From an uncultured Flaviramulus sp. (GTDB lineage: Bacteria > Bacteroidota > Bacteroidia > Flavobacteriales > Flavobacteriaceae), in NCBI GenBank assembly GCA_947495125.1, contig CANLXL010000009.1, positions 1 to 64,000 on the forward strand: a stretch of 64,000 nt of DNA, given 5' to 3'. Positions 52,945 through 62,553 of the stretch are shown here, one piece after another. The notes beneath the pieces are model-generated. The model ran no database searches, was not told the DNA's origin, and saw nothing but the letters and a program-made list of their open reading frames with translations. The position numbers and the translations under genes are program-made. How positions within the stretch are numbered: the stretch's first letter is position 1; each line of letters opens with the position of its first letter.

Positions 52945-54513
52945 TTGAAGAAAAAGTTATTTTTCCTATTAGTAATTTTGATGAGTTTGTCGCTTGTAGG
53001 AATTATATTTGTACAGGCATATTATATAAATAACTCGGTTAAAAATGAGAAAGATCGGTTTAAATATAGCGTAAAGACAGCTTTAAGCTATGTGTCTAAT
53101 ATGATTGAGAAGAATGAGTTAGACAAGTATTATTCTGAATTTCAGAAATTGGATAGTGAAAAGAAAAAAGATTCGGCGAGTGTTTCCGAGTTATTTATTT
53201 ACAGAAAGGATAATGACAAGACTATAATTTTAAGTAGCGGGATTTTAGAGCAGGACCTAAAATTGGCGCCATCGATCTTTGACATTGAGGAGTTGGATAG
53301 TATCGTTTTTAAGAATTACACGGGGACTTCAAAAATTGAAGTCTTTAATAATTCTGAGCTTGAGGAAAGAGATATTGGTGCAGACCCTATTTCGAGTGCT
53401 GTTTATAGTGGCCCGATTATGGAGGCTCATAAAAATAATTTCGAGCAAAACTTAAGAACCTATAGAAAACAGGCTCCGGTATATGACCGCGTTTCAGAAG
53501 AAGAAATAAGAAGACTATTATCTAAAGAGTTTAATGAATATGGTATAGATATAGATTATGAGTTTGCGATTTACAGTAATGGTCTAGCCACCAAACTACA
53601 AAGTAGCGGATTTGAGTATGACCCTAAGTCTATATTTGATGTTCCCATTTTTTATGATGAGAACAACCGAAGTATTTATAAACTTATTGTGAGTTTCCCT
53701 GATGATGGTAAATTTATTTTGTCCTCAATAATTGGGATGATTTTGTTATCTGTCATTTTTACATTGGTAATCATTATTGCTTATACCAGTGCTTTATTTC
53801 AGTTAGTTAAGCAACGAAAAATATCTGAAATTAAAACTGATTTTATCAATAATATGACACATGAGTTTAAAACACCAATAGCCACTATAAATTTGGCTTT
53901 AGATGCGATTAAAAACCCTAAAATAATTAATGATCAAGAGAAGGTCGTGCGTTATCTTAATATGATAAAAGAAGAAAATAAGCGAATGCATGCACAGGTT
54001 GAGAATGTTTTGAGAATTTCGAAACTAGAAAAAAACGAGCTCAATATTAGTAAGGATAAGGTAGATTTAACCGACATAGTACAAGACGCTATTACACACG
54101 TAGAGCTTATTGTTGAGGATAGACAAGGTTATATTAAAACGTTTTTTGAGGCTGATAAATCATCAGTTTTGGCTAACCAGATTCATTTTACCAATGTTAT
54201 TGTGAATATTTTGGATAATGCAATCAAATATTCTCCGAATGCTCCAAAAATTGAAGTATATACAGAAAATGTTGGAACCAACATTTTATTAAAAATAAAA
54301 GATCATGGTAGCGGTATGAGTAAAGCCGCCACAAAACGTGTGTTTGAAAAATTTTATAGAGAACACATGGGAGATATTCATAACGTGAAAGGGCACGGTT
54401 TAGGGTTGGCCTATGTAAAACGAATTGTAGATGATCACCAGGGTCATGTATCAGTAGAAAGTGAAAAAGATAACGGAAGCACCTTTACCATAAAGCTTCC
54501 AATAATAACATAA
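52945..54513 (+). CDS. Sensor histidine kinase (RprX-like)
   Basis: This 522-residue membrane kinase has TM helices at about 5-27 and 256-281, with a 225-residue periplasmic sensor between them. The H-box is NNMTHEFKTPIATINLALDA with phospho-acceptor H306. The ATPase has NVIVNILDNAIKYSPNAP (N-box), IKDHGSGMSK (G1) and GHGLGLAYVKRI (G2). No PAS or HAMP domain is evident. The first codon is TTG at 52945. The response regulator gene follows after 2 bp. The pair resembles RprXY of Bacteroidota. Confidence 0.92.
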   Translation: MKKKLFFLLVILMSLSLVGIIFVQAYYINNSVKNEKDRFKYSVKTALSYVSNMIEKNELDKYYSEFQKLDSEKKKDSASVSELFIYRKDNDKTIILSSGILEQDLKLAPSIFDIEELDSIVFKNYTGTSKIEVFNNSELEERDIGADPISSAVYSGPIMEAHKNNFEQNLRTYRKQAPVYDRVSEEEIRRLLSKEFNEYGIDIDYEFAIYSNGLATKLQSSGFEYDPKSIFDVPIFYDENNRSIYKLIVSFPDDGKFILSSIIGMILLSVIFTLVIIIAYTSALFQLVKQRKISEIKTDFINNMTHEFKTPIATINLALDAIKNPKIINDQEKVVRYLNMIKEENKRMHAQVENVLRISKLEKNELNISKDKVDLTDIVQDAITHVELIVEDRQGYIKTFFEADKSSVLANQIHFTNVIVNILDNAIKYSPNAPKIEVYTENVGTNILLKIKDHGSGMSKAATKRVFEKFYREHMGDIHNVKGHGLGLAYVKRIVDDHQGHVSVESEKDNGSTFTIKLPIIT

Positions 54514-54515
54514 AT

Positions 54516-55217
54516 ATGGAAGCACAAAACAAGAAAATTTTATTAGTTGAAGACGATCCAAATTTCGGAACTGTTTTAAAGGATTATTTAATGATGAATG
54601 ACTATGATGTGGTTCATGCCAAAAACGGGATGGAAGGATTTGAGAAGTTCAAAAAAGACGATTATGATTTATGTATTCTCGATGTTATGATGCCCTATAA
54701 GGATGGTTTTACATTGGCTAAGGAAATACGTGAAAAAAACACCGATATTCCTATTGTTTTCTTAACGGCCAAGGCTATGAAAGAAGACGTTTTAAAGGGG
54801 TATAAGGTGGGCGCAGACGATTATCTAAATAAACCTTTTGACAGTGAAGTATTGTTGATGAAAATAAAAGCGATCATTCAACGTAAGGCGACAGAAACTA
54901 TTTCTGATAGTAAACAATTTGAATTTAAAATAGGTGGCTTTGATTTAAATTCTAAATTACGGTTTTTACGTTATAAGGGAGGCGAACCTATAAAGCTATC
55001 TCCTAAGGAAAATGAGTTATTACGTTTATTGGCACTACATGAGAACGACTTAATGCCGCGTGAACTTGCGCTAACTAAAATTTGGAGAGACGATAATTAT
55101 TTTACATCACGTAGTATGGATGTCTACATAGCGAAACTTCGTAAGTATTTAAAGTTAGACGACAAAGTTGAAATACTTAATATTCACGGTGAAGGATTTC
55201 GATTAGTAATTAACTAA
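54516..55217 (+). CDS. OmpR-family response regulator (RprY-like)
   Basis: This is a 233-residue protein. The receiver domain has VEDDPNFGT, phospho-acceptor D56 in ILDVMMP, the switch threonine in VFLTAKAM and lysine in YLNKPFD. The C-terminal winged helix contains KLSPKENELLRLLALHENDL and MDVYIAKLRKYLKLDD. It is probably phosphorylated by the kinase 2 bp upstream. It may bind the TGTTAA cluster ahead of the operon. Confidence 0.94.
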   Translation: MEAQNKKILLVEDDPNFGTVLKDYLMMNDYDVVHAKNGMEGFEKFKKDDYDLCILDVMMPYKDGFTLAKEIREKNTDIPIVFLTAKAMKEDVLKGYKVGADDYLNKPFDSEVLLMKIKAIIQRKATETISDSKQFEFKIGGFDLNSKLRFLRYKGGEPIKLSPKENELLRLLALHENDLMPRELALTKIWRDDNYFTSRSMDVYIAKLRKYLKLDDKVEILNIHGEGFRLVIN

Positions 55218-55318
55218 TCATTAAACCAATACCTGAAGAGGTTTTAAAGAATAAATTACCACTATGGCTTGAACGTAAAATGAAGTTGGTGGGAGCGATA
55301 GCTTGAATTTTGATATTT

Positions 55319-56518
55319 TTAAAATGTTATTAAACTGCGTGCTATAGCTATTGACATCCCGTTGATTTCAGCCATAGCTTTCATACGTCCAATAAGTGGG
55401 TAGCCTGGATTATGATCGATATTAAAATCAAAAAGTAATCTGCGACCGTGATCGACCCGCATTGGAATTTTAGTGCTACCGCCTCTTCGTTCTATTTCAA
55501 TTAATAGGCTTTTGATCATATGATGCATGTCAACACTTCCTTTAAGGTGTTCGGCTTCAAAAAAACTCCCTTCCTTTTCTTGCTGCGTGCTTCTCAAATG
55601 AGCAAAATGAATTCGCGAGGCAAAGTGCTTAATCATTGTTTTTAGATCGTTTTTTACACCAGCACTTAGGGAACCAGTACAGAATGTAAGCCCATTCGAA
55701 GGGGAAGGTACGTTGTCGAAAATCCATTGAATATCTGCGTGTGACCCCACAATGCGAGGTAAACCCAAAACTTTAATTGGGGGATCGTCGGGGTGGATGC
55801 ACATTTTTATATCATATTTTTCGGCAATGGGCATTATGGCTTCTAAAAAATACTTTAGGTTTTTACGTAGTTGACTATCGTCAATACCATTGTATTTTGC
55901 TAATAATGTATTGAATATCGTTACAGCCTCTTCAGGATTATCTGCATTAATACCATCAATAAACCCCTGAGTTTTAATAATAATGGTGTTGATAAGCTGG
56001 TTTTTATCATTATCACTCATCGTTAGAAACTTCGCTTGTGCTTTTCTTACAATGGTTTTCGGGTATTCATGCTTAGCGGCAGAGCGTTTCAAAATGCAGA
56101 GATCGAATAGCACAAAATCTACAAAATTAAAATAGAGGGTTTCCGAGCCGTCGGGTAATTTATAATGAAGCTCTGTACGAATCCAGTCTATGACCGGCAT
56201 AAAATTATAACAAATGATTTTTATACCACATTCTCCCAAATGCATTAAACTTTTTTTATAGTTTTCAATGAATTTGTCACGTTCAACACTTCCAAATTTA
56301 ATGCACTCATGTACTGGTAAACTTTCAACAACCGACCATTTCATGTCGTATTTTGCAATGCTATTTTGAGTTTTTTTGATGGCTTTGACGGGCCAAACTT
56401 CACCATTTGGAATATGGTGTAATGCGGTAACAATACCTTCAATACCTATTTGCTTAATTTGAGAAAGTGAAATGGTATCATTTTTACCAAACCAACGCCA
56501 CGTTTTTTCGAGTTTCAT
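55319..56518 (-). CDS. uxuA: Mannonate dehydratase
   Basis: This 399-residue TIM-barrel enzyme converts D-mannonate to 2-keto-3-deoxy-D-gluconate in hexuronate catabolism. Metal and substrate motifs are MCIHPDDPPIKVLGLPRIVG, TFCTGSLSAG, IHFAHLRSTQ and MRVDHGRRLLFD. The start is ATG 56516-56518 (MKLEKTWRWFGKNDTISL), which is the family start. A longer in-frame start at 56578 overlaps the preceding SDR gene and is rejected. It is the last gene of the six-gene operon, 10 bp after the SDR. Confidence 0.94.
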   Translation of the reverse strand: MKLEKTWRWFGKNDTISLSQIKQIGIEGIVTALHHIPNGEVWPVKAIKKTQNSIAKYDMKWSVVESLPVHECIKFGSVERDKFIENYKKSLMHLGECGIKIICYNFMPVIDWIRTELHYKLPDGSETLYFNFVDFVLFDLCILKRSAAKHEYPKTIVRKAQAKFLTMSDNDKNQLINTIIIKTQGFIDGINADNPEEAVTIFNTLLAKYNGIDDSQLRKNLKYFLEAIMPIAEKYDIKMCIHPDDPPIKVLGLPRIVGSHADIQWIFDNVPSPSNGLTFCTGSLSAGVKNDLKTMIKHFASRIHFAHLRSTQQEKEGSFFEAEHLKGSVDMHHMIKSLLIEIERRGGSTKIPMRVDHGRRLLFDFNIDHNPGYPLIGRMKAMAEINGMSIAIARSLITF

Positions 56519-56528
56519 ACCAGTTAAA

Positions 56529-57347
56529 TTATACTCCGCTAAAGGAGGAGAAGCCGCCATCGACAGGAAGAATGACACCTGTTATAAATGATGCCGCTTC
56601 CGAACATAAAAATTGTACCGTACCGTTTAATTCGTCAATATTTCCAAAACGATTCATAGGCGTTCTTGCCATTACTTTTTTACTGCGTTCGGTTAATGAA
56701 CCATCTTCGTTTATTAATACTTTTCGGTTTTGATCTCCAATGAAGAAGCCGGGAGCGATGGCATTCACACGAATACCTTCGCCGAATTTTAGAGCCATTT
56801 CAGAAGCTAACCATTGTGTAAATATATTGATACCTGTTTTCGCTACCGAGTATCCAGGAACCCTTGTAATTGCAGAATATGTCGCCATAGACGATACATT
56901 AACAATAGCACCGCTTTTTTGATCGGCCATGCATTTTCCAAATACCATACATGGTAGTACCGATCCGTTTAAATTCAAATCTGTTACTTTATCGAAATCT
57001 TCCATTTTCATATCAAAGAACGTCTGACCCGGTGTTAAAGTAGCACCGGGAATATTTCCCCCGGCTGCATTGATCAGGAAATCGATGCGTTTCCATTTAT
57101 TAATAATGTCTTCACGAATTTGTTCTAAGGACTCCTTATCCAACACGTTTCCAACATATCCGATACAGTCCTTACTTATTTTTTTAAAAGTCACTAGTTT
57201 TTCATTAATAGTTTCTTCACGAATGTCAATGATAACCACTTTTGCCCCTGCTTTTAAAAAATGCAAGGCTATATTGCTTCCAAGGACACCTCCGCCACCG
57301 GAAATTACCGCAACTTTGTTTTTTATACTATATAATGTGCTACTCAT
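56529..57347 (-). CDS. SDR oxidoreductase, probable D-mannonate/fructuronate reductase
   Basis: This 272-residue classical short-chain dehydrogenase has cofactor motif VISGGGGVLGSNIALHF, NAAGGN, the catalytic serine in VSSMATYSAIT and YSVAKTG (YxxxK). It ends PVDGGFSSFSGV. The position directly before uxuA suggests the reduction of fructuronate to mannonate, done by a different fold (UxuB) in E. coli. SDR-type replacements are known in Bacteroidota. The function is inferred from context. Confidence 0.85.
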   Translation of the reverse strand: MSSTLYSIKNKVAVISGGGGVLGSNIALHFLKAGAKVVIIDIREETINEKLVTFKKISKDCIGYVGNVLDKESLEQIREDIINKWKRIDFLINAAGGNIPGATLTPGQTFFDMKMEDFDKVTDLNLNGSVLPCMVFGKCMADQKSGAIVNVSSMATYSAITRVPGYSVAKTGINIFTQWLASEMALKFGEGIRVNAIAPGFFIGDQNRKVLINEDGSLTERSKKVMARTPMNRFGNIDELNGTVQFLCSEAASFITGVILPVDGGFSSFSGV

Positions 57348-57350
57348 AAA

Positions 57351-58745
57351 TTAATGTGTGGTATTAACCCATTTATAGGCTTCTGTTGTTGTGTAATACT
57401 TCACAATCATATTAGGAACTTCCCAATCCGGCATTTTTCCTTCAGCTAAATATTTTAAATAGTTTTTTGTAACCTCTTCAAAATGTTGCTCGTGGTCAAT
57501 TTTGTAAATCTGGGGAATATCGACAGTCCACAAGGTTTCATCCAATTTTTTAAGTTTTAAGCCTTCATACTTTTTATTGAGGTTAACGTGTATAGCTTGA
57601 CGTAACTGAGTTTCAAAAGGAGCCGTATCTTGAGAAGCGTGATACTTAATGTATAATTTAGGTTTGTAATCTTCGTTTTTACCTTGTTTGATAATGAGAT
57701 CACATAGCGTACCACGCATAATACTGTAATGCGTATCGCCGGTACCTTCGGGTGCTTGAAAATTCCAAATGACGGAAGTTTTAGCAAACTTCCCTTTAAT
57801 TTTATAAGTGATGGATCCGTTACATTTTATTTTTAGAGTATCGTTGTCTAAATCTTTCTTCAAAAAATCAGGAAATTCGTTTGCTCCGGTAACTTTGGTA
57901 AACATGTCTTTAGAAAGATTAGTAGTCCAGTGTTTAACATTCGCGATCTCAACATCTGATTTTTTTAAAATAATATTTGGAAAAGCCTCCCATTGTACCA
58001 AGTCTACCAAATGCGTGGATACGTCGTTAAGCCCTTCACCACGTTGTTTGGTGTCAAAAAACCACTCAGGTCGTTTTAAGGGTTTTCCGGAAACGTATTT
58101 AAAAAAGTGATGTACACTTTCTTTAGTTATTGCCGGTTTATCAACCGTGCCTTTGATTAGTGTACCAAAAACAGGCTCTAACATTGAAAGTTCACGCTGT
58201 AAAATGGTCGTAATTTCGAAGCGTTCTGTCATAATATCATAGACTAACAGGTTTTTTTCGTTTGCCTTTTTAAAAGCGGCTTCTAAAACAGGGAAATCCT
58301 CGGGGCTGATTACCATTGGTTTATCGGCATACACGTGAATTCCGGCATCGATGGCTTCTTTAATATACTTCATTTTAAGGTTATTCCTCCCGGAAACCAC
58401 CATAACATTTCCCGGCTTTTCTGCAATCATTTTTTGAAGATAATCCTCACCTTCGTAAACCTTTTCAATCCACTGTGTTGGATTCTCGGTTCTTGTATTA
58501 AAACCTTCAATGCGTTTTAAGTGATCAGCTATATCCGGACCTTTTGGACCATAGACATAAACCGTATCATTAACTTGATTGTACATCGATTTTTGAACCA
58601 GAGCGGCATGAAAATGCCCGGGATCAAGTGTCATAAGAGTGACGGTTTCTGAGTTGTCTTCCTTGATCTGTTGGACATCTTTTGAAGCTGTTTTATTCAT
58701 ACAAGCAACAAACACTAAGCAATATAGTAATATAAAATATTTCAT
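57351..58745 (-). CDS. Gfo/Idh/MocA-type oxidoreductase, lipoprotein with extended C-terminus
   Basis: This is a 464-residue protein. A lipobox (FVACM) makes it a predicted periplasmic lipoprotein, unusual for an NAD-binding fold. The N-terminal half has Rossmann features (TLMTLDPGHFHAALVQKSMY, GIHVYADKPMVIS). The second half matches the putative oxidoreductase C-terminal domain (PF16490). Periplasmic Gfo proteins of the ThuA/PmoA context carry tightly bound cofactor in some species. It lies 3 bp before the SDR gene. The substrate is unknown. Confidence 0.84.
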   Translation of the reverse strand: MKYFILLYCLVFVACMNKTASKDVQQIKEDNSETVTLMTLDPGHFHAALVQKSMYNQVNDTVYVYGPKGPDIADHLKRIEGFNTRTENPTQWIEKVYEGEDYLQKMIAEKPGNVMVVSGRNNLKMKYIKEAIDAGIHVYADKPMVISPEDFPVLEAAFKKANEKNLLVYDIMTERFEITTILQRELSMLEPVFGTLIKGTVDKPAITKESVHHFFKYVSGKPLKRPEWFFDTKQRGEGLNDVSTHLVDLVQWEAFPNIILKKSDVEIANVKHWTTNLSKDMFTKVTGANEFPDFLKKDLDNDTLKIKCNGSITYKIKGKFAKTSVIWNFQAPEGTGDTHYSIMRGTLCDLIIKQGKNEDYKPKLYIKYHASQDTAPFETQLRQAIHVNLNKKYEGLKLKKLDETLWTVDIPQIYKIDHEQHFEEVTKNYLKYLAEGKMPDWEVPNMIVKYYTTTEAYKWVNTTH

Positions 58746-58777
58746 AAGGAAAACATTAAATACAGATTTTAAAAAAG

Positions 58778-60157
58778 TTAAATTCCTTTAATATGATTAA
58801 CGCCATAAGGAAAGCGTTGTGGACGTTTCAACATAGCGTTAGCCTCGACATCATTTATAAATTGCTCTGTTTCCGGATTCCAATGTAATTGTCTTCCTAG
58901 CTTCATTGAAATATGCGTAATTAAACAAACACTGCAAGCCCGATGTCCTTTTTCAACATCTGAAATGGGATCTTTTCTGGTTTCAATACTATGTAGCCAA
59001 TCTCCATGCTGTTCATCAATTTTTTTAAGATGAATTTCATTCGGACCGATTACGGATTCCAAAATGGCAGGATCGCTTGCATTTAATGCTTTGGCACTTT
59101 TATCTTTTGCCACCGGATCTGAGGCTGATGCTGTATAACTCCCTCTGGAAACAAAAATCCAACCCTCATCTCCAATATATTTTATACCATTGGTATAGCC
59201 TCCACTGGTGTACATCGTGATACCGTTTGCATATTCAGCTTTTGCCATAAAATCCCCATGGACATTCCAAAGCCCTGATTTCGGAAATTCAGCAACAGAT
59301 TCTACCGAAATTGGCCCCGTTAATTCTGTATTCATTCCCCAAGCTGCGGAATCGTAATGATGCTGCCCCCAACCTGTAATCATTCCTGCTCCGAATTGCT
59401 CCAATCTTAACCAACCGGGTCTGCCGTATCCTGTTGCGGGATGTACACCGATCTCGGTATAGGGAACCTCTGGTGTAGATCCCAACCACATGTCGTAATT
59501 TAAATTCTCAGGAATGGGCATAGGCGCAGCTGCTGGTCCCGACGGATCACCGGGTAGACCTACTTTAACCGTATGCAATTTTCCAATTCGGCCGTTACGA
59601 ACTAATTCTGCGGCTACCCTAAATTGAGGCATGGCGCGTTGCTGAGTTCCTACCTGTAATATGGTGCCTTTCTTTTTAATAATGTCCACTAATATTCTAC
59701 CTTCTTCTAAAGTTAAAGATGTAGGCTTTTGTAAATACACGTCTTTGCCCGCCAAAGCAGCTTCAATTGCGGGTTGTGAATGCCAATGATCAGGCGTGGA
59801 AATTACAACAGCGTCAATGTCGGGATTCATTAACAAGGCCTTATAGTCTTCGTAAACTTTCACATCAACGGCTTTGTCGCTTCCTGTTTTTTTTGCATAA
59901 TAAGTTTGTACTAATTTTTTAGCGTCCTTAGCCCGGTTGCTATCAACATCGCAAACAGCAATGAGTCTGGCATTATCATATTGCATAACGCCGGGCATGT
60001 CATGATCTCTGGCAATGCGTCCGCAGCCAATTTGCCCTACATTGATTTTCCCGTTAGCACGGGTTTGCCCAAATACATGACTTGGTAAAATAGTTGGTAG
60101 TACTAGGGTAGCAGCACTACCAGTCATTGTTTTCTTAATAAAATGTCGTCGTTGCAT
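58778..60157 (-). CDS. Gfo/Idh/MocA oxidoreductase with Tat-type signal
   Basis: This 459-residue protein has a signal sequence, QRRHFIKKTMTGSAATLV, with twin arginines, so it may be exported folded with its cofactor. The Rossmann motif is VGQIGCGRIARDHDMPGVMQ. The catalytic region AGKDVYLQKPTSLTLEEGRI includes the EKP-type motif as QKP. Members oxidise or isomerise sugars via NAD(P). Two Gfo proteins in one operon suggest an oxidation-reduction pair, as in 3-keto-sugar routes. It is 9 bp from thuA and 32 bp from the next gene. Confidence 0.88.
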   Translation of the reverse strand: MQRRHFIKKTMTGSAATLVLPTILPSHVFGQTRANGKINVGQIGCGRIARDHDMPGVMQYDNARLIAVCDVDSNRAKDAKKLVQTYYAKKTGSDKAVDVKVYEDYKALLMNPDIDAVVISTPDHWHSQPAIEAALAGKDVYLQKPTSLTLEEGRILVDIIKKKGTILQVGTQQRAMPQFRVAAELVRNGRIGKLHTVKVGLPGDPSGPAAAPMPIPENLNYDMWLGSTPEVPYTEIGVHPATGYGRPGWLRLEQFGAGMITGWGQHHYDSAAWGMNTELTGPISVESVAEFPKSGLWNVHGDFMAKAEYANGITMYTSGGYTNGIKYIGDEGWIFVSRGSYTASASDPVAKDKSAKALNASDPAILESVIGPNEIHLKKIDEQHGDWLHSIETRKDPISDVEKGHRACSVCLITHISMKLGRQLHWNPETEQFINDVEANAMLKRPQRFPYGVNHIKGI

Positions 60158-60166
60158 AGCTGTAAT

Positions 60167-60961
60167 TTATTTTTTTAAGTTTAAAACCCAAAGAATACCA
60201 CCTCTTAGATGTTTTCTAAACGTTGGGTCGTTATATGTTTCCGAATCATGTCCTAAAGCAGTATACCATTGGCGCCCACCTTCAAATTCATGATACCAGC
60301 AAATTGGGAAATAATCTCCAAAAACAGTATTTGGGTATTCCGATTTCTTTTTATCTTCTACAGTTTTCAGGTCTGCCGAAAGCAGAATATGGATATCCGG
60401 ATTTAAATGATTAGAATAATAACATTCGTCGGTCACGGCCCATCTTTCATTTAAAAATTCTGTTGAAGGATGGTTTTTATCGGTCACGACCAGATCAAAT
60501 TCCTGATGGGGAGCATGACGCACAAATTTACCACCTACAAGAGCCCAATACCAGGGCCAATCGCGCTCTACGGCATTCGCTGAATGAATACCTACAAACC
60601 CACCTCCATGACGTATAAATTTTTGGAAAGCGCGCTTTTGAGCCTCTGTGTCGAAAACCTCGTTATTTGCATTGGAAAATATTACGGCATCATATTGTGC
60701 CAAATTTTCATCGGTAAACAAACCCGAATCTTCTGTTGCATCCACTTCAATGTTTTCCAATCTACAGATTTCTTTTAGAGCTTTAATACTCGATGGAATA
60801 TTTTCATGTACATAGCCTTTTTTGCCGTCTACTGATAAGCCATTTTTTGTAAAGATCAAGACTCGTTTTTTCTTTACGTCAGAATCATGGTCATTTGAGC
60901 CAGTTGCTTGTAGATTAACTCCTATGAACAGGCAGAGTATTATTAAAATTGTTTTCTTCAT
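60167..60961 (-). CDS. ThuA-domain protein, secreted
   Basis: This 264-residue protein has a signal peptide ending near NLQATG. The ThuA/trehalose-utilisation domain (glutamine-amidotransferase-like fold) contains KKRVLIFTKNGL, FSNANNEVFD, FIRHGGGFVGIHSANAVERD, WPWYWALVGGKFVRHAPHQE and CWYHEFEGGRQWYTALGHDS. In Rhizobium ThuA acts in 3-keto-trehalose metabolism. Here it is probably an extracytoplasmic enzyme or accessory of the operon's sugar route. It is 2 bp after the PmoA-like gene. Confidence 0.9.
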   Translation of the reverse strand: MKKTILIILCLFIGVNLQATGSNDHDSDVKKKRVLIFTKNGLSVDGKKGYVHENIPSSIKALKEICRLENIEVDATEDSGLFTDENLAQYDAVIFSNANNEVFDTEAQKRAFQKFIRHGGGFVGIHSANAVERDWPWYWALVGGKFVRHAPHQEFDLVVTDKNHPSTEFLNERWAVTDECYYSNHLNPDIHILLSADLKTVEDKKKSEYPNTVFGDYFPICWYHEFEGGRQWYTALGHDSETYNDPTFRKHLRGGILWVLNLKK

Positions 60962-60963
60962 TG

Positions 60964-62211
60964 TTAATGTATTGTATTCAAGATAACTTTTGGTGGATTC
61001 GCAAATGCTTGCCAGTACATTTCGGCTTGCTGTGGTGTTAACATGCCATCGAAAACTAGCATGCGGTAATTCAATTGATATGTTTTCTGACTTTCAATTT
61101 TCCATGCGACGTGTCGAATCGGGCAAAACTCAAAGAACATATCTCCTCGACCATGATTGGCGTCAATGGGCCATACCCTCATCGGTTCGGGAAATTCTTT
61201 GTTTTCAGGAAATCCCATAAACAAAATGCCACTTCTACCTGCGGGAGTATTGGTTTCTCCTTCAACCATAACCCACTTGGCAGAACTGCCGTCGGCGGTT
61301 AAGCGATCTTTTCCTTCCGATGTTAAAACCGAGGTATTGTCTTTATGCCATGCTTTAATGGCTCTAAAACCAATGCCACCGCCATAGCGATAGGCGTCAA
61401 AAAGGATTCCGTTTTTTAATGAGCTCGTAATTTTTGTGTTATAGTCGATAAGCCATGCCGAATTTGAAAGACCTAAATTCCATACTTTAACTTCCAGTTC
61501 TTCATGAATTGCAACTTTGTTTTCTTCACTGGCTCCAAAATCTAAATGTTCTTGTAAGGCTGTGAAACTACTAAAGATATCACCTTGGGTTTCATTTAGA
61601 AAGGTTTTGAACAAAACGGTTCCTTGTTTATCTCCCAAATTCCAAAAATCTACAGAGCGACCATCAATTTGTGTTTTCGTCCATGGTCCCCAAATTCCAT
61701 AATGATGATAGTGATCTGGTGGTTGAATTCTTGTTAAAACGGCTCCGCCGGGTGACCAAACCGGGTGCAAAAATCCGGATTTCCCATAGGCCTTATCCAC
61801 ACCTTTTGGTGGGTAGGTCATTTGAAATTGATAATTTAGAATGGGTTGCCCCTGAAGGCTAAATTGCAGAGCGCCTTCTGCTTTACGGATTTGAATGTGC
61901 TGGTTTTTAGTTTTTCTCTCTTTTTTTAACAATGTGAAATTTCGAATGGATTCTTTTGGGGTCAATCCATCTAAGAGAAACCAAAGTTTGCCTCTGCTTT
62001 TATCAAATTGGAAAGGAATGTTTCTTTTGTTAGAGCCAATTAACTCAACCAATTGTATGTTTTCATTATTAAATTCTTGCGATACAAAATCAAAGGAAAC
62101 CGGACAATCCATACGATCGTAATTTCCTGAATTTACAGAAAATCGAAGTATTTTATCTGTGCAACTAAAAAAATGAAGGCTCAGGATTATAAATAATAGT
62201 TTTAACTTCAT
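60964..62211 (-). CDS. PmoA-like (DUF6807) lipoprotein
   Basis: This is a 415-residue lipoprotein (lipobox FFSCT). The mature region shows the PmoA/DUF6807 pattern: GFLHPVWSPGGAVLTRIQPP, DHYHHYGIWGPWTKTQIDGR, and RYGGGIGFRAIKAWHKDN, with conserved histidines and HGRGDMFFEFCPIRH. The family is seen in ThuA/Gfo operons of Bacteroidota and is not functionally assigned to my knowledge. It is the first gene of the operon, under the LacI-operator promoter. Confidence 0.85.
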   Translation of the reverse strand: MKLKLLFIILSLHFFSCTDKILRFSVNSGNYDRMDCPVSFDFVSQEFNNENIQLVELIGSNKRNIPFQFDKSRGKLWFLLDGLTPKESIRNFTLLKKERKTKNQHIQIRKAEGALQFSLQGQPILNYQFQMTYPPKGVDKAYGKSGFLHPVWSPGGAVLTRIQPPDHYHHYGIWGPWTKTQIDGRSVDFWNLGDKQGTVLFKTFLNETQGDIFSSFTALQEHLDFGASEENKVAIHEELEVKVWNLGLSNSAWLIDYNTKITSSLKNGILFDAYRYGGGIGFRAIKAWHKDNTSVLTSEGKDRLTADGSSAKWVMVEGETNTPAGRSGILFMGFPENKEFPEPMRVWPIDANHGRGDMFFEFCPIRHVAWKIESQKTYQLNYRMLVFDGMLTPQQAEMYWQAFANPPKVILNTIH

Positions 62212-62303
62212 TTAATTGTTTGATGGTTTAATGGGCAACATTATGGATTGATTTTATTTCATTTCGTTCCAACATTTGATTGAAAGATGTAAATCGACGG
62301 GAA

Positions 62304-62343
62304 CAAATATATATGATATAAATTATTAATGCAACCGATTGCG
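62304..62343 (-). promoter_or_regulatory. Operon promoter with LacI-type operator on the -33 element
   Basis: On the minus strand TATATTTG (62311-62304) is a perfect -7 box. A TTG at 62334-62332 lies exactly 20 nt upstream. That TTG is part of GCAACCGATTGC (62331-62342), a palindrome with one mismatch and a central CG, the form of LacI-family operators. Binding there would block the promoter. The transcription start is near 62297. Confidence 0.7.
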
Positions 62344-62380
62344 TAAATTTAACGAAATAAATAATATTGAAATTCGTGTT

Positions 62381-62414
62381 TTGTTTTAAAAATCTTGATA
62401 TTCGGCTATTTTTG
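62381..62414 (+). promoter_or_regulatory. Candidate lacI promoter
   Basis: TTG (62381-62383), 23-nt spacer, TATTTTTG (62407-62414). It would give a leader of about 135 nt for the LacI-type gene. The operator lies about 40 bp upstream. Confidence 0.45.
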
Positions 62415-62553
62415 AATGCAAAATACTATAAAATTAATATTTTGAACTATATTATTACCGATTTTAGTTTTAAATTGTTGCGTTGATTTTTTCTAAAATC
62501 AATGATTTATTAATAATATTACTATACATTTGAATTAAATTTTTTTATAGCGT

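Noticed and set aside
61671-62122. Plus-strand frames of 60-75 residues opposite the PmoA-like gene
   Set aside because: They are antisense shadows of a complete lipoprotein gene.
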